A program made the position numbers and the translations under genes. Positions 41,940 to 50,844 of a DNA stretch of 64,000 nucleotides are shown here, in pieces; positions within the stretch are counted from its first letter, which is position 1; each line of letters begins with the position of its first letter. The DNA is taken from assembly GCF_018603905.1 (NCBI RefSeq), contig NZ_JAHFZZ010000032.1, forward strand, positions 50,665-114,664, in the 5' to 3' direction. The notes below the pieces were generated by a model. That model worked only from the letters and a program-made list of their open reading frames with translations, searched no databases and was not told where the DNA came from. The DNA is from Nonomuraea sp. NEAU-A123 (lineage in GTDB: Bacteria > Actinomycetota > Actinomycetes > Streptosporangiales > Streptosporangiaceae).

Positions 41940-44288
41940 GTGAAACTCCACCGCGGCCTGCGCAGATGGGCCGTGACCGCGACCGCCGCCTGCCTGGCGG
42001 CCTTAGGGCTCGCCGCCGGCCAGACCACGGCCGCGCAAGCCGCGGTCGCCTGCGACGTCGCCTACACGCCCAACACGTGGACGACGAGTCCGGGGCAGGG
42101 CGGCTTCACCGCGAACATCACACTCAAGAACCTCGGTGACCCGCTCACCGCGTGGACGCTGGCCTTCGACTTCCCCACGACCACCCAGACCTACACCCCG
42201 TCCGGCTGGGGCGCCAACTGGAGCCAGTCCGGCACCCGTGTCACCGGGCAGAACCTGTCGTACAACGGCAACCTCGCCACCGGCGCCTCGACCAACATCG
42301 GCTTCAACGGCACGTGGAGCGGCACCAACCCGAACCCGGCCGCCTTCACCGTCAACAACGTCACCTGTGGCGGCGGTAACGGGCAGACGCCCTCGGTGGT
42401 CACCTCCGCCACCTCGGTGTCCGTCAACGAGGGCGGCACGGCGACCTTCACCGCCCGGCTGTCGTCCGCCCCCACCGCCAACGTGACCGTCTCGACCACG
42501 CGGTCCAGCGGCGACACCGACCTGACCGTGAGCTCCGGCGGCTCGCTCACCTTCACCCCGAGCAACTGGAACACCGCCCAGACGGTGACCCTCGCCGCGG
42601 CCCAGGACTCCGACACCACGGCCGGTACGGCCGCCTTCAGCGTCGGCGGGACCGGCGTCACCTCCGCCACCGTCAACGCCACCGAGGTCGATGACGACAC
42701 CACGCAGACGCAGTCGCTGGTCGTGACCCCGGCCGCGGTGACCGTGCCGGAAGGCGGCACCGCCACCTACACGGTCAAGCCGGCCATCCAGCCGTCGGCG
42801 AACCTGACCGTCACCTCCACGGCCGGCAGCGGCGACACCGACCTCACGTTGAGCTCGGGCGGCTCGCTCACCTTCACCTCCGCCAACTGGAACACCGCCC
42901 AGACCGTGACCATCGCCGCGGCCCAGGACTCCGACACCACCAACGGCTCGCAGACCTTCACCGTCGCCTCCACCGGCCTGACCAGCAGGACGGTCACCGC
43001 CACCGAGGCCGACGACGACGGCACGCCGCCCGCCGGACACGTGGACAACCCGTACGCGGGCGCCACCGGCTATGTCAACGCCAACTGGAAGGCCAAGGCC
43101 GCCGCCGAGCCGGGCGGTGCCGCGGTGTCCAACACCTCCACCGCCGTGTGGCTGGACCGGATCGCCGCCATCGCCGGCAGCTCGTCGGTCATGGGCCTGC
43201 GGGCGCATCTGGACGCGGCCGTCACCCAGGACGCCGCCAACGGCTCCGCGCCGCTGACCATCCAGTTCGTCATCTACGACCTGCCCAACCGCGACTGCTC
43301 GGCGCTGGCCTCCAACGGCGAGCTGCTCATCGCGGAGAACGGGCTCAACCGCTACAAGACCGAGTACATCGACCCGATCGCCGCCATCATGAGCGACTCG
43401 AAGTACGCGAACCTGCGGATCGTCACGATCATCGAGCCCGACTCGCTGCCCAACCTGATCACCAACCTGAGCTTCGCCAAGTGCGCGGAGGCCAACTCCA
43501 CCGGCGCCTACGTCCAGGGCGTCCAGTACGCGCTGAACAAGCTGCACGCGATGTCGAACGTCTACACCTACATCGACGCCGCCCACCACGCCTGGCTCGG
43601 CTGGGACACGAACTTCAACCCGTCGGTCAACCTCTTCTACTCCACCGCCGCCGGCGCCACCGCCGGGGTGGACAGCGTGGACGGTTTCATCGTCAACACC
43701 GCGAACACCTCCGTGACCAAGGAGCTGTACTTCACCATCAACACCACGGTGAACGGCACCTCGGTCCGGCAGTCCAAGTGGGTCGACTGGAACTGGTACG
43801 TGGACGAGTCGTCCTTCGCCCAGGCCCTGCGCACCGCGCTGATCGGCAAGGGCTTCAGGTCGGGGCTCGGCATGCTGATCGACACCTCGCGCAACGGCTG
43901 GGGCGGCAGCGCCCGCCCGACCGGCCCGAGCACCTCGACCGTCCTCGACACCTTCGTCAACCAGTCACGCATCGACCGGCGCATCCACGCCGGCAACTGG
44001 TGCAACCAGAGCGGCGCGGGCCTCGGCGCGCGGCCGACCGCCAGCCCCGAGGCCGGCCTGGACGCCTACGTATGGGTCAAGCCGCCCGGCGAGTCGGACG
44101 GCGCCAGCACGGACATCCCGAACGACGAGGGCAAGAAGTTCGACCGGATGTGCGACCCCACCTACACGGGCAACAGCCTCAACGGCAACAACCTGACGGG
44201 CGCGCTGCCCAACGCACCGCTGTCCGGCCAGTGGTTCTCCGCCCAGTTCCAGGAGCTGGTCCGGAACGCCTACCCGCCCGTCAACTGA
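41940..44288 (+). CDS. secreted GH6 cellulase with CBM2 and two Calx-beta-like domains
   Basis: A 782-residue nonreducing-end cellulase. Signal peptide: WAVTATAACLAALGLAAGQTTAAQA. CBM2 (about 35-145, ending VNNVTCGG) precedes two tandem Calx-beta-like domains, each carrying SGDTDLTVSSGG or SGDTDLTLSSGG and an SDTT turn, then GH6 from about 362. Catalytic region: FVIYDLPNRDCSA (acid Asp) and VTIIEPDSLPNL (base-side Asp); LGMLIDTSRNGWGG and HAGNWCNQSGAGLG line the tunnel. GTG at 41940 is preferred over TTG at 41934. Complements GH48 by attacking the opposite chain end. Confidence 0.94.
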   Translation: MKLHRGLRRWAVTATAACLAALGLAAGQTTAAQAAVACDVAYTPNTWTTSPGQGGFTANITLKNLGDPLTAWTLAFDFPTTTQTYTPSGWGANWSQSGTRVTGQNLSYNGNLATGASTNIGFNGTWSGTNPNPAAFTVNNVTCGGGNGQTPSVVTSATSVSVNEGGTATFTARLSSAPTANVTVSTTRSSGDTDLTVSSGGSLTFTPSNWNTAQTVTLAAAQDSDTTAGTAAFSVGGTGVTSATVNATEVDDDTTQTQSLVVTPAAVTVPEGGTATYTVKPAIQPSANLTVTSTAGSGDTDLTLSSGGSLTFTSANWNTAQTVTIAAAQDSDTTNGSQTFTVASTGLTSRTVTATEADDDGTPPAGHVDNPYAGATGYVNANWKAKAAAEPGGAAVSNTSTAVWLDRIAAIAGSSSVMGLRAHLDAAVTQDAANGSAPLTIQFVIYDLPNRDCSALASNGELLIAENGLNRYKTEYIDPIAAIMSDSKYANLRIVTIIEPDSLPNLITNLSFAKCAEANSTGAYVQGVQYALNKLHAMSNVYTYIDAAHHAWLGWDTNFNPSVNLFYSTAAGATAGVDSVDGFIVNTANTSVTKELYFTINTTVNGTSVRQSKWVDWNWYVDESSFAQALRTALIGKGFRSGLGMLIDTSRNGWGGSARPTGPSTSTVLDTFVNQSRIDRRIHAGNWCNQSGAGLGARPTASPEAGLDAYVWVKPPGESDGASTDIPNDEGKKFDRMCDPTYTGNSLNGNNLTGALPNAPLSGQWFSAQFQELVRNAYPPVN

Positions 44289-44349
44289 CGGCCGAGCATC
44301 CGCCGGTCTCCTGACGAACGCCTGCCCGTCCGTCTCCCCGGCGGACATG

Positions 44350-44382
44350 ACGAAGGCCCAGGCCGATGGCCTGGGCCTTCGT
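44350..44382. terminator. strong bidirectional terminator
   Basis: A perfect 15-bp stem (ACGAAGGCCCAGGCC with its complement) and a GAT loop lies between the convergent GH6 and PRC-barrel genes. Confidence 0.9.
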
Positions 44383-44386
44383 GTCT

Positions 44387-45004
44387 TCACCGCAGCGGTG
44401 GCCGGTCGTCGAAGCCGTTGAGGTCGTCGTTGTCGCCCATGTCGTCGCCGCTGTCGAGCGGCATGCGCTCCTTGTCCACCTCGACCCGTTCCATGGCAAC
44501 CGGCTCCCGGCGGTCCTGGCCGGGCCGTCTCTTCCCCTTGAGGCTGCGCAGGTAGTCGACGGGTGTCGGCTCCGTTTCGGTCCTGTCGAGCGGCATGGCC
44601 TCTGGGACGATCTCGGTCTCCACGTACTTGTACAGATGTACCTGACGCGGCTCCGCCCTGATGTTCGTCTCGGCCATGCGCTGGGACGGTACGCCCGACG
44701 CCCGGATGCCGTAGTGACGGTAGAGCCTGGCCTCTTCCTCCAGCGAGAGGCGGCCGTCGATGTCGATGTTCGGCGCTTCCTTGATCGTCTCCTTGTCGAA
44801 GGGAACACGGATCTCCGCCCCCGACCGGCGGGCGTTCATCAGCGGCACGAACGTCTGCTTCAGCCCGAAGAGCCCCGTGCGTACGGTCACCCACTCGGGC
44901 TCGCCCGTACTGTCACTGAGATAGACCTGCCCCACCTTCCCGATCTCCTCACCGTCCGCGCCCATGACACGGCTGCCGAGCAGGCTGCGGATCTCTGTTT
45001 GCAT
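44387..45004 (-). CDS. PRC-barrel/DUF2382-like protein
   Basis: A 205-residue protein. The N-terminal PRC-barrel (LLGSRVMGADGEEIGKVGQVYLSDSTG, then FGLKQTFVPL) is followed by a DUF2382-like stretch with EEEARLYRHYGI and a charged C-terminus ending DDLNGFDDRPPLR. The GGGGGGA upstream and the protein start favour the ATG at 45004; a frame extending to 45160 has no family match. PRC-barrel proteins of this kind are common stress-linked proteins in actinobacteria; the function is not defined. Confidence 0.85.
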   Translation of the reverse strand: MQTEIRSLLGSRVMGADGEEIGKVGQVYLSDSTGEPEWVTVRTGLFGLKQTFVPLMNARRSGAEIRVPFDKETIKEAPNIDIDGRLSLEEEARLYRHYGIRASGVPSQRMAETNIRAEPRQVHLYKYVETEIVPEAMPLDRTETEPTPVDYLRSLKGKRRPGQDRREPVAMERVEVDKERMPLDSGDDMGDNDDLNGFDDRPPLR

Positions 45005-45298
45005 TGCCACGGCGATCCCCCCGAGTCTCGTCCGTCGCCCGGCCGGCGTGCCGACCGGACTCCAAGTGGACAAATACCCCACATATCCACAAAGCACGCT
45101 TTCTACGCGAGGTTTGGGGTCGCCTTGGACACCGCTTTGAACGGATAAATAGCCAAACAAGCGGCGAATCGCTGTTCGGAAAAAGGGCAGGCTTCGATCC
45201 GCTATCCCGCGACGAAACGACTATCGTGCAGGCATGGCGAGCTATCCTCCCTTGCAGCCGTGTCTGATCGCAGCCGGACCTCGCCGGCGGAACGCCTT

Positions 45299-45703
45299 AT
45301 GTCCTGGCTGACATACGCCTGCCAGCATCTGCCCGGCGTGACGGTGATCGCCGTCGGCGGCGAGCTGGACGCCACCAACCAGAGCAGGCTCGACGAATTC
45401 GTCCGGGAGTGCCGCCAGCGGCCCGGCGACCATCTCGTGTTCGACCTCGCGGAAGTGCAGTTCATGGACAGCGCGGGGCTCCGGGTGCTGCTCAACACCT
45501 ACACCTACTCCCGGCAGCACGGCGGCAGCGTCCGCCTGGCGGCACTGCAGTCCATGCCGGCCAGGCTCGTCGAGATCACCCGGATCGGTGAGCACCTGCC
45601 GGTGTACCGCACGCTCCAGGACGCGCTCACCGCCGCGCTGACCCCGCCGGAACCTCCCCACCGCCGCCCCCTCACGGGCAACAGCGGCCCCGGCGCGGCC
45701 TGA
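45299..45703 (+). CDS. STAS-domain anti-sigma-factor antagonist
   Basis: A 134-residue SpoIIAA/RsbV-like protein: VTVIAVGGELDATNQSRLDEFV and DHLVFDLAEVQFMDSAGLRVLLN carry the phosphorylatable Ser in the DSAGL motif. An in-frame GTG at 45260 would add 13 residues; the ATG with GGCGGA is chosen but this is uncertain. A proline-rich tail follows the domain. It lies near an RsbW-like kinase gene (46697-47176) and probably works in a partner-switching circuit that frees a sigma factor. Confidence 0.88.
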   Translation: MSWLTYACQHLPGVTVIAVGGELDATNQSRLDEFVRECRQRPGDHLVFDLAEVQFMDSAGLRVLLNTYTYSRQHGGSVRLAALQSMPARLVEITRIGEHLPVYRTLQDALTAALTPPEPPHRRPLTGNSGPGAA

Positions 45704-45727
45704 AACGAGCCCGGACGGACCGGCCGA

Positions 45728-46642
45728 TCAGCTCTTCTTCGGCTTGGCCTCCTCGTCCTTGACCAGGCTCCCGCAGGTGTAGCCCGGCTCCCGCTCGGGG
45801 TCGAGACGGATGTCCCCGAGGTTCGTCGACTCCGCCGGCCGCCGGAACGTCGTCATGTAGTCACAGTCGTAGAAGACGTAGACGCCGTCGCTCTCGCCGA
45901 GCAGCATGAGGTCGCGCCCGTCGTACAGCGGCTTGTCGTCACCGTCCTTCACCACCACCCACTGGTCCTGGAACCCCACCAGGCCCAGCAGGTCGTTGGC
46001 CTGCCCGGTGGTCCGCACGTCCCCCGCGCCCATGAGCAGCCCGACGAGGAGCACCATGCCCAGGCCGATGCCGGTGAGCGCGCCCACGAGCACCTTCATC
46101 CCGGCCCGCCCGACCGGCTTGCGGCGCAGCAGCCGGAACGGCACCACGAACGCCAGGATCCCGAGCACCAGGGCGCCCAGCACGTGCAGCGCCGAGATCT
46201 CCATCGTGAACAGGTAGGTGGTGCTCAGGTAGGTCACGCCGCACCAGCCGGCGGCGAGGACGGCCGCGATCCACGGCCGCCGCCTGATGCCCTGGACGAC
46301 CCGGTTCACCGCGCCGCGCGTCACCTTGTCGAGCAGCCAGCCCACCGCCACCAGGATGCCGAGCACGGGCAGCAGGATGAGCAGCAGCATGATCAGCGTG
46401 CCCATGAGCCGCCCGAGCAGGACGGACTGGTCGATGCCCGCCTGTTCGGGATTGATGTCGAAGACCCAGTACATCTGCTGGATGCCCAGGTACAGCATCG
46501 CGTAGAGCCCGACGCCCACGGGGACGACCACGGAGCCGATGCGCTCCAGCATGCTCACGACGCTGCCGGACGGCTCCGGCTCCTCTTCTGGAGGGAGAGC
46601 CGGGATATCGGTCGACTCTTGAGAGAGTTGTTGCGTAGTCAT
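45728..46642 (-). CDS. multi-pass membrane protein, unknown function
   Basis: A 304-residue protein with a Pro/Glu-rich cytoplasmic start and about five membrane segments (for example VVVPVGVGLYAMLYLGIQQM, TLIMLLLILLPVLGILVAVG, ISALHVLGALVLGILAFVVP and ALTGIGLGMVLLVGLLMGAG), followed by a soluble C-terminal domain with two Cys. I do not recognise the family. It lies between a STAS protein and an RsbW-like ATPase. Confidence 0.75.
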   Translation of the reverse strand: MTTQQLSQESTDIPALPPEEEPEPSGSVVSMLERIGSVVVPVGVGLYAMLYLGIQQMYWVFDINPEQAGIDQSVLLGRLMGTLIMLLLILLPVLGILVAVGWLLDKVTRGAVNRVVQGIRRRPWIAAVLAAGWCGVTYLSTTYLFTMEISALHVLGALVLGILAFVVPFRLLRRKPVGRAGMKVLVGALTGIGLGMVLLVGLLMGAGDVRTTGQANDLLGLVGFQDQWVVVKDGDDKPLYDGRDLMLLGESDGVYVFYDCDYMTTFRRPAESTNLGDIRLDPEREPGYTCGSLVKDEEAKPKKS

Positions 46643-46696
46643 GGGGCTTGACCATGCTGGTTCACGGTTGAATTTTGGTTGACGCCTGATAAATAG

Positions 46697-47176
46697 TTAC
46701 GCCCGAAAACCGTTGTGCCGTTTCCTCGTGCTCGCGGCCGTCACCCTGATACGTCTCAGCGGCGCGCCCTGCAGCGCCCGGTGGGCCAGTCGCGGCAGCC
46801 ACATGGTGAGCTGGACCGTGGTGCCCATGGAGCCGCTGTGGAAGCTGGCGCCGTCGCACAGGGTGCGGATGAGGTAGATGCCCCGGCCGGCGTACGCGAC
46901 GTCGGAAGGACGCCGCCACTCGTCGACGTACTCGTCGGGGATGCCGGGGCCCTGGTCGCTGGTCTCCGAGCGGAGCATCCGGTCGCTCGTCCACAACGTG
47001 AAGTAGCCGCGCCCGCCGCCGTGCTCCACGGCGTTGATGACGCTCTCGTGTACGGCGAGGATGTAGTCCTCCAGGCGCGCGCCGCTCAGTCCGCAGTCAG
47101 CCGCCCGCTCCGCCACGGAACCTCGTAGCGCGGTCACCTCGTCGAGGGTGAAGGACTGGGCCAGCAGGGTGCGCAT
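46697..47176 (-). CDS. RsbW-like ATP-binding anti-sigma factor/serine kinase
   Basis: A 159-residue GHKL-fold protein. The N box is YILAVHESVINAVEHGG and the G1 box TSDQGPGIPD, with YAGRGIYLIRTLCD as the second ATP-lid motif. ATG at 47176 with GAGGAG at good spacing is chosen over upstream TTG/GTG options. Such proteins bind a sigma factor and phosphorylate a STAS antagonist; the STAS protein at 45299 and the one at 54445 are the nearest candidates. It is divergent from the terpenoid/encapsulin cluster. Confidence 0.88.
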   Translation of the reverse strand: MRTLLAQSFTLDEVTALRGSVAERAADCGLSGARLEDYILAVHESVINAVEHGGGRGYFTLWTSDRMLRSETSDQGPGIPDEYVDEWRRPSDVAYAGRGIYLIRTLCDGASFHSGSMGTTVQLTMWLPRLAHRALQGAPLRRIRVTAASTRKRHNGFRA

Positions 47177-47382
47177 CACAAGCTCCTCGTATTCGCCGGG
47201 TTTGACCACGTCGACACGCGGGCCGCGCTTCTGGACCCATGACAACTCTTCGCCCTGCCCGCTCCGCCGGGCATTACACCGTCAGGTGCCATCAGGGGGA
47301 GTCAGCAAAAAGAGACTTTACACCCTCCGTATTCAATGACTAACTATTGGTAGCGAACGCTCTACAGAAGGAGCCCAGCAGC

Positions 47383-48432
47383 ATGGTGGTCGGCGGATGG
47401 CAAGACCCCGTGGGACCTCGCATCGACAGACGGCTCAATGGATTCCTGGACGACTGGCGCGCGCCCATCTCCGATCCCGACGTGGTGGCGGCCTATGAGT
47501 TGCTGACGAGCTTCATCCTCAGCGGCGGCAAACGGATCCGCCCGCAGCTGTGCTACTGGGGCTGGCGGGGAGCCGGCGGCGACGACTGCGACGAGATCAT
47601 CAGCGCGGCGGCGGCGCTCGAGCTCTGCCACGCCGGGCTGCTCATCCACGACGACATCATGGACGGCAGCGACCTGCGCCGGGGGCGCTCCACGATCCAC
47701 CGCAGCCTGGCCGACCTGCACGAGGGGCCAGGTGCCGAGGCGTTCGGCCAGGCTGGCGGGATCCTGCTCGGCGCGCTCAGCCTGGCCTGGTCCGACGCGC
47801 TGCTGTCGTCGTGCGGCGTGGAGCCGGCCCGGCTGCACGGCGCCCACCACGTGTTCGACGCCATGCGGACCGAGGTCATCAGCGGCCAATACCTGGACAT
47901 CCTCGGCCAGCTCCGAGCGGGGGCCACGGTCTCGGCGGCGCTGACGGTGATCCGCTACAAGACGGCCAAGTACACCGTCGAGCGCCCCTTGCAGATCGGC
48001 GGCGCCCTGGCCGGGGCGGGTCCCGCGCTGCTCGAGGCGTACTCGAGCTTCGGTCTGCCGCTCGGCGAGGCGTTCCAGCTCCGCGATGACGTGCTCGGCA
48101 CGTTCGGTTCCTCGTCCGACACCGGCAAGTCGGCCCTGGACGACATGCGCGAGGGCAAGCACACGGTGCTGTTCGCGCATGCCATCCAACGGGCGACGCC
48201 CGCGCAGCTCGCGTACCTGCGTAGCTGGCACGGCAACCGGGAGCTGACCGAGGAGCAGGCGGACGAGCTGCGCGGGATCCTGCTCAACACCGGCGCGCTG
48301 GCCGAGGTCGAGGACATGATCGACCAGCGGGTGCGTGAGGCCGCCAAGGCGCTCGACGCGGCACCGATCACTTCCGAGGCGCGCGACGCGCTGACCGTGC
48401 TGGCCGACCAGCTCGCGCACCGGGACCGGTAG
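47383..48432 (+). CDS. polyprenyl diphosphate synthase, first gene of encapsulin cluster
   Basis: A 349-residue all-trans isoprenyl diphosphate synthase. ILSGGKRIRPQL is the IPP-binding segment; the first Asp-rich motif is LIHDDIMDGSDLRRG; the second is FQLRDDVLGTFG, the DDxxG form common in actinobacteria; EGKHTVLFAHA follows. AAGGAG precedes the ATG at 47383 (the frame continues to a TTG at 47347). Product length cannot be fixed, but farnesyl diphosphate is the substrate needed by the geosmin synthase downstream. The N-terminus is short, with no long disordered extension. Confidence 0.92.
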   Translation: MVVGGWQDPVGPRIDRRLNGFLDDWRAPISDPDVVAAYELLTSFILSGGKRIRPQLCYWGWRGAGGDDCDEIISAAAALELCHAGLLIHDDIMDGSDLRRGRSTIHRSLADLHEGPGAEAFGQAGGILLGALSLAWSDALLSSCGVEPARLHGAHHVFDAMRTEVISGQYLDILGQLRAGATVSAALTVIRYKTAKYTVERPLQIGGALAGAGPALLEAYSSFGLPLGEAFQLRDDVLGTFGSSSDTGKSALDDMREGKHTVLFAHAIQRATPAQLAYLRSWHGNRELTEEQADELRGILLNTGALAEVEDMIDQRVREAAKALDAAPITSEARDALTVLADQLAHRDR

Positions 48433-48443
48433 GGGCGAAGATC

Positions 48444-49385
48444 ATGGGACGAGTACTTCTGGCGGCTCCGCGCGGCTATTGCGCGGGTGTGGAACGTGCC
48501 ATCCTCACCGTCGAGGAGGCCATCAGACGCTATGGCCCGCCCGTCTACGTGCGCAAACAGATCGTGCACAACACCCATGTGGTCGACGACCTCACCAGCC
48601 GCGGCGCGATCTTCGTCGACGAGCTCGACGAGGTCCCGGTCGGCGCGCTGGTCGTCTTCTCGGCGCACGGCGTCTCGCCCGCGGTCAAAGGGGAGGCGGA
48701 GCATCGCGGTCTGCGCACGATCGACGCGACCTGCCCGCTGGTCACCAAGGTGCACAAGGAGGCCGCACGGCTGGCCGGCGCGGGCTACGAGATCGTGCTC
48801 ATCGGCCACGCCGAGCACGAGGAGGTGGAGGGCACCGTCGGCGAGGCGCCCGACCACATCCACGTGGTCGACCCGGCCCGGCTCGACGAGCTGACGACCG
48901 GCGGCTCGGCCAGGATGAGCTGGCTGTCGCAGACCACGCTGGCGGTCGAGGAGACCATGGAGGCCGTCGCCCGGCTGCGCGAGCGCTTCCCCCAGCTCAT
49001 CGACCCGCCGAGCGACGACATCTGTTACGCCAGCCAGAACCGCCAGGAGGCGATCACAAGGATCGCCGCCAAGTGCGACCTGGTCATCGTCGTCGGCTCC
49101 GCCAACTCCTCCAACTCACGGCGCCTCGTCGAGGTGGCCGTGAGCGCGGGCGCGCGGGCGGCCCACCTGGTCGACCGGTCCGGCGACGCCGACGAGCGGT
49201 GGCTCGACGGCGTCGAGACCGTCGGCGTCACCTCGGGCGCGTCAGTCCCGGAGGGGCTGGTCACCGAGCTGCTGGACTGGCTCGCCACCCGCGGCTACGC
49301 CGACGTGGAGCCGGTGACGCTGACCGAAGAGACCCTCACGTTCTCCCTTCCGCACGAACTCCGAGCCGCTCGACACCCCGGCTAG
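48444..49385 (+). CDS. ispH: 4-hydroxy-3-methylbut-2-enyl diphosphate reductase
   Basis: A 313-residue LytB/IspH iron-sulfur enzyme, the last MEP-pathway step that makes IPP and DMAPP. The three cluster cysteines are Cys13 (APRGYCAGVERA), Cys97 (TIDATCPLV) and Cys194 (DDICYASQNRQ); conserved His are in VHNTHVV, FSAHGV and IGHAEHEE, and GSANSSNS binds the diphosphate. It begins 11 bases after the polyprenyl synthase. Its position in a terpenoid cluster suggests a second, dedicated copy that raises precursor supply (inference). Confidence 0.95.
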   Translation: MGRVLLAAPRGYCAGVERAILTVEEAIRRYGPPVYVRKQIVHNTHVVDDLTSRGAIFVDELDEVPVGALVVFSAHGVSPAVKGEAEHRGLRTIDATCPLVTKVHKEAARLAGAGYEIVLIGHAEHEEVEGTVGEAPDHIHVVDPARLDELTTGGSARMSWLSQTTLAVEETMEAVARLRERFPQLIDPPSDDICYASQNRQEAITRIAAKCDLVIVVGSANSSNSRRLVEVAVSAGARAAHLVDRSGDADERWLDGVETVGVTSGASVPEGLVTELLDWLATRGYADVEPVTLTEETLTFSLPHELRAARHPG

Positions 49386-49412
49386 CAAACCCCTGAAGAT
49401 TGGTGGTGCACC

Positions 49413-50810
49413 ATGACCGAAACGACCGAGTCGACCGAGGCCAACGGCCAGCAGCTCAGCCTCAGCACCGATGCCGCCAAGAACCTGGCGACGACCACGA
49501 AGACCGCCCCGCAGATGCAGGAGATCACCTCCCGCTGGCTGCTCAAGCTGTTGCCCTGGGTGCAGACCTCCGGTGGCGTCTTCCGTGTCAACCGCCGGCT
49601 GACCTACACGCTGGGCGACGGTCGCATCACGTTCACCACCAGCGGCGCGGACGTCAGCGTCATCGCCGCGGAGCTCACCGAGCTGCGCCAGTTGCACGGC
49701 TTCGACGACAGCGAAGTCCTCCAGGATCTCGCCGACCGGTTCAGCCAGCGTGAGTGCGAGGCCGGCGAGGAGATCGTCCGTGAGGGCACCCCTCTCGACC
49801 AGCTGATCCTGATCGCCCATGGCCGGGTGGTCAAGATCGGCCATGGCGCGTACGACGACGACCAGACCCTCGGAACGCTGGCCGACGGCGACCATTTCGG
49901 CGAGGAGCTGCTGGGCGAGCCGGGCCAGTGGAAGTTCACCGCGAAGGCCAAGACCGCCTGCACCGTGCTCACGCTGTCACAGCAGGACCTGCGGACGATC
50001 CTCGACCGGTCCCCCGCGCTACGCGCCCACCTGGAGAGCACACGGGCCGCTGAGGGGCAGGCCCAGAACGCCTACGGCGAGGCCGCGATCGAGCTGGCCG
50101 CCGGCCACAACGGCGAGCCCGTGCTCCCCGGCACGTTCGTCGACTACGAGCTCAGCCCGCGCGAGTACGAGCTGAGCGTGGCCCAGACGATCCTGCGCGT
50201 GCACAGCAGGGTCTCCGACCTGTACAACCAGCCGATGAACCAGCTCGACCAGCAGCTCCGGCTGACCGTCGAGGCACTACGCGAACGCCAGGAGCACGAG
50301 CTGATCAACAGCCGCGAGTTCGGGCTGCTGCACAACGCCGACCTCAGCCAGCGCATCCGCACCCGCGACGGCGCGCCCACGCCCGACGATCTCGACGACC
50401 TGCTGGCCACCGTCTGGAAGGAGCCGGCTTTCTTCCTCGCGCATCCGCAGGCCATCGCGGCCATCGGCAGGGAGTGCAGCAAGCGTGGCATCTATCCGCA
50501 GGCCAGCGAGGTGAACGGGCACCGCATCCCGGCCTGGCGCGGCGTCCCGATCTTCCCGTGCAACAAGATCCCGATCACCGGCGCCCGGACGACCTCCATC
50601 CTGCTCATGCGCACCGGGCAGGCGAACCAGGGTGTGGTCGGCCTGCACCAGACCGGCATCCCGGACGAGTACCAGCCCAGCCTGTCGGTGCGTTTCATGA
50701 GCATCAATGAGCAAGCCGTCATCTCCTATCTGGTCAGTGCCTACTATTCCGCGGCCGTGCTGGTGCCTGACGCGCTCGGCATCCTCGAAGACGTCGCGCT
50801 CGGCAGCTGA
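49413..50810 (+). CDS. EshA-like family-2B encapsulin shell protein 1
   Basis: A 465-residue shell protein of the EshA type: HK97-fold parts (MQEITSRWLLKLLPWVQTSGG at about 35-55 and the C-terminal two thirds from FVDYELSPREYELSVAQTILRVHSRVSDLYNQPM to the end) with a cyclic-nucleotide-binding-like domain inserted at about 95-210 (REGTPLDQLILIAHGRVVKIG, LADGDHFGEELLG). The canonical phosphate-gripping Arg after the GE motif is not obvious. Family 2B encapsulins are known to house 2-methylisoborneol synthases. It starts 27 bases after ispH. The second shell gene is related, including a near-identical tract in the middle. Confidence 0.92.
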   Translation: MTETTESTEANGQQLSLSTDAAKNLATTTKTAPQMQEITSRWLLKLLPWVQTSGGVFRVNRRLTYTLGDGRITFTTSGADVSVIAAELTELRQLHGFDDSEVLQDLADRFSQRECEAGEEIVREGTPLDQLILIAHGRVVKIGHGAYDDDQTLGTLADGDHFGEELLGEPGQWKFTAKAKTACTVLTLSQQDLRTILDRSPALRAHLESTRAAEGQAQNAYGEAAIELAAGHNGEPVLPGTFVDYELSPREYELSVAQTILRVHSRVSDLYNQPMNQLDQQLRLTVEALRERQEHELINSREFGLLHNADLSQRIRTRDGAPTPDDLDDLLATVWKEPAFFLAHPQAIAAIGRECSKRGIYPQASEVNGHRIPAWRGVPIFPCNKIPITGARTTSILLMRTGQANQGVVGLHQTGIPDEYQPSLSVRFMSINEQAVISYLVSAYYSAAVLVPDALGILEDVALGS

Positions 50811-50844
50811 GAGCGGATCGGTTCGCCCGGCCCCATGATTGGCG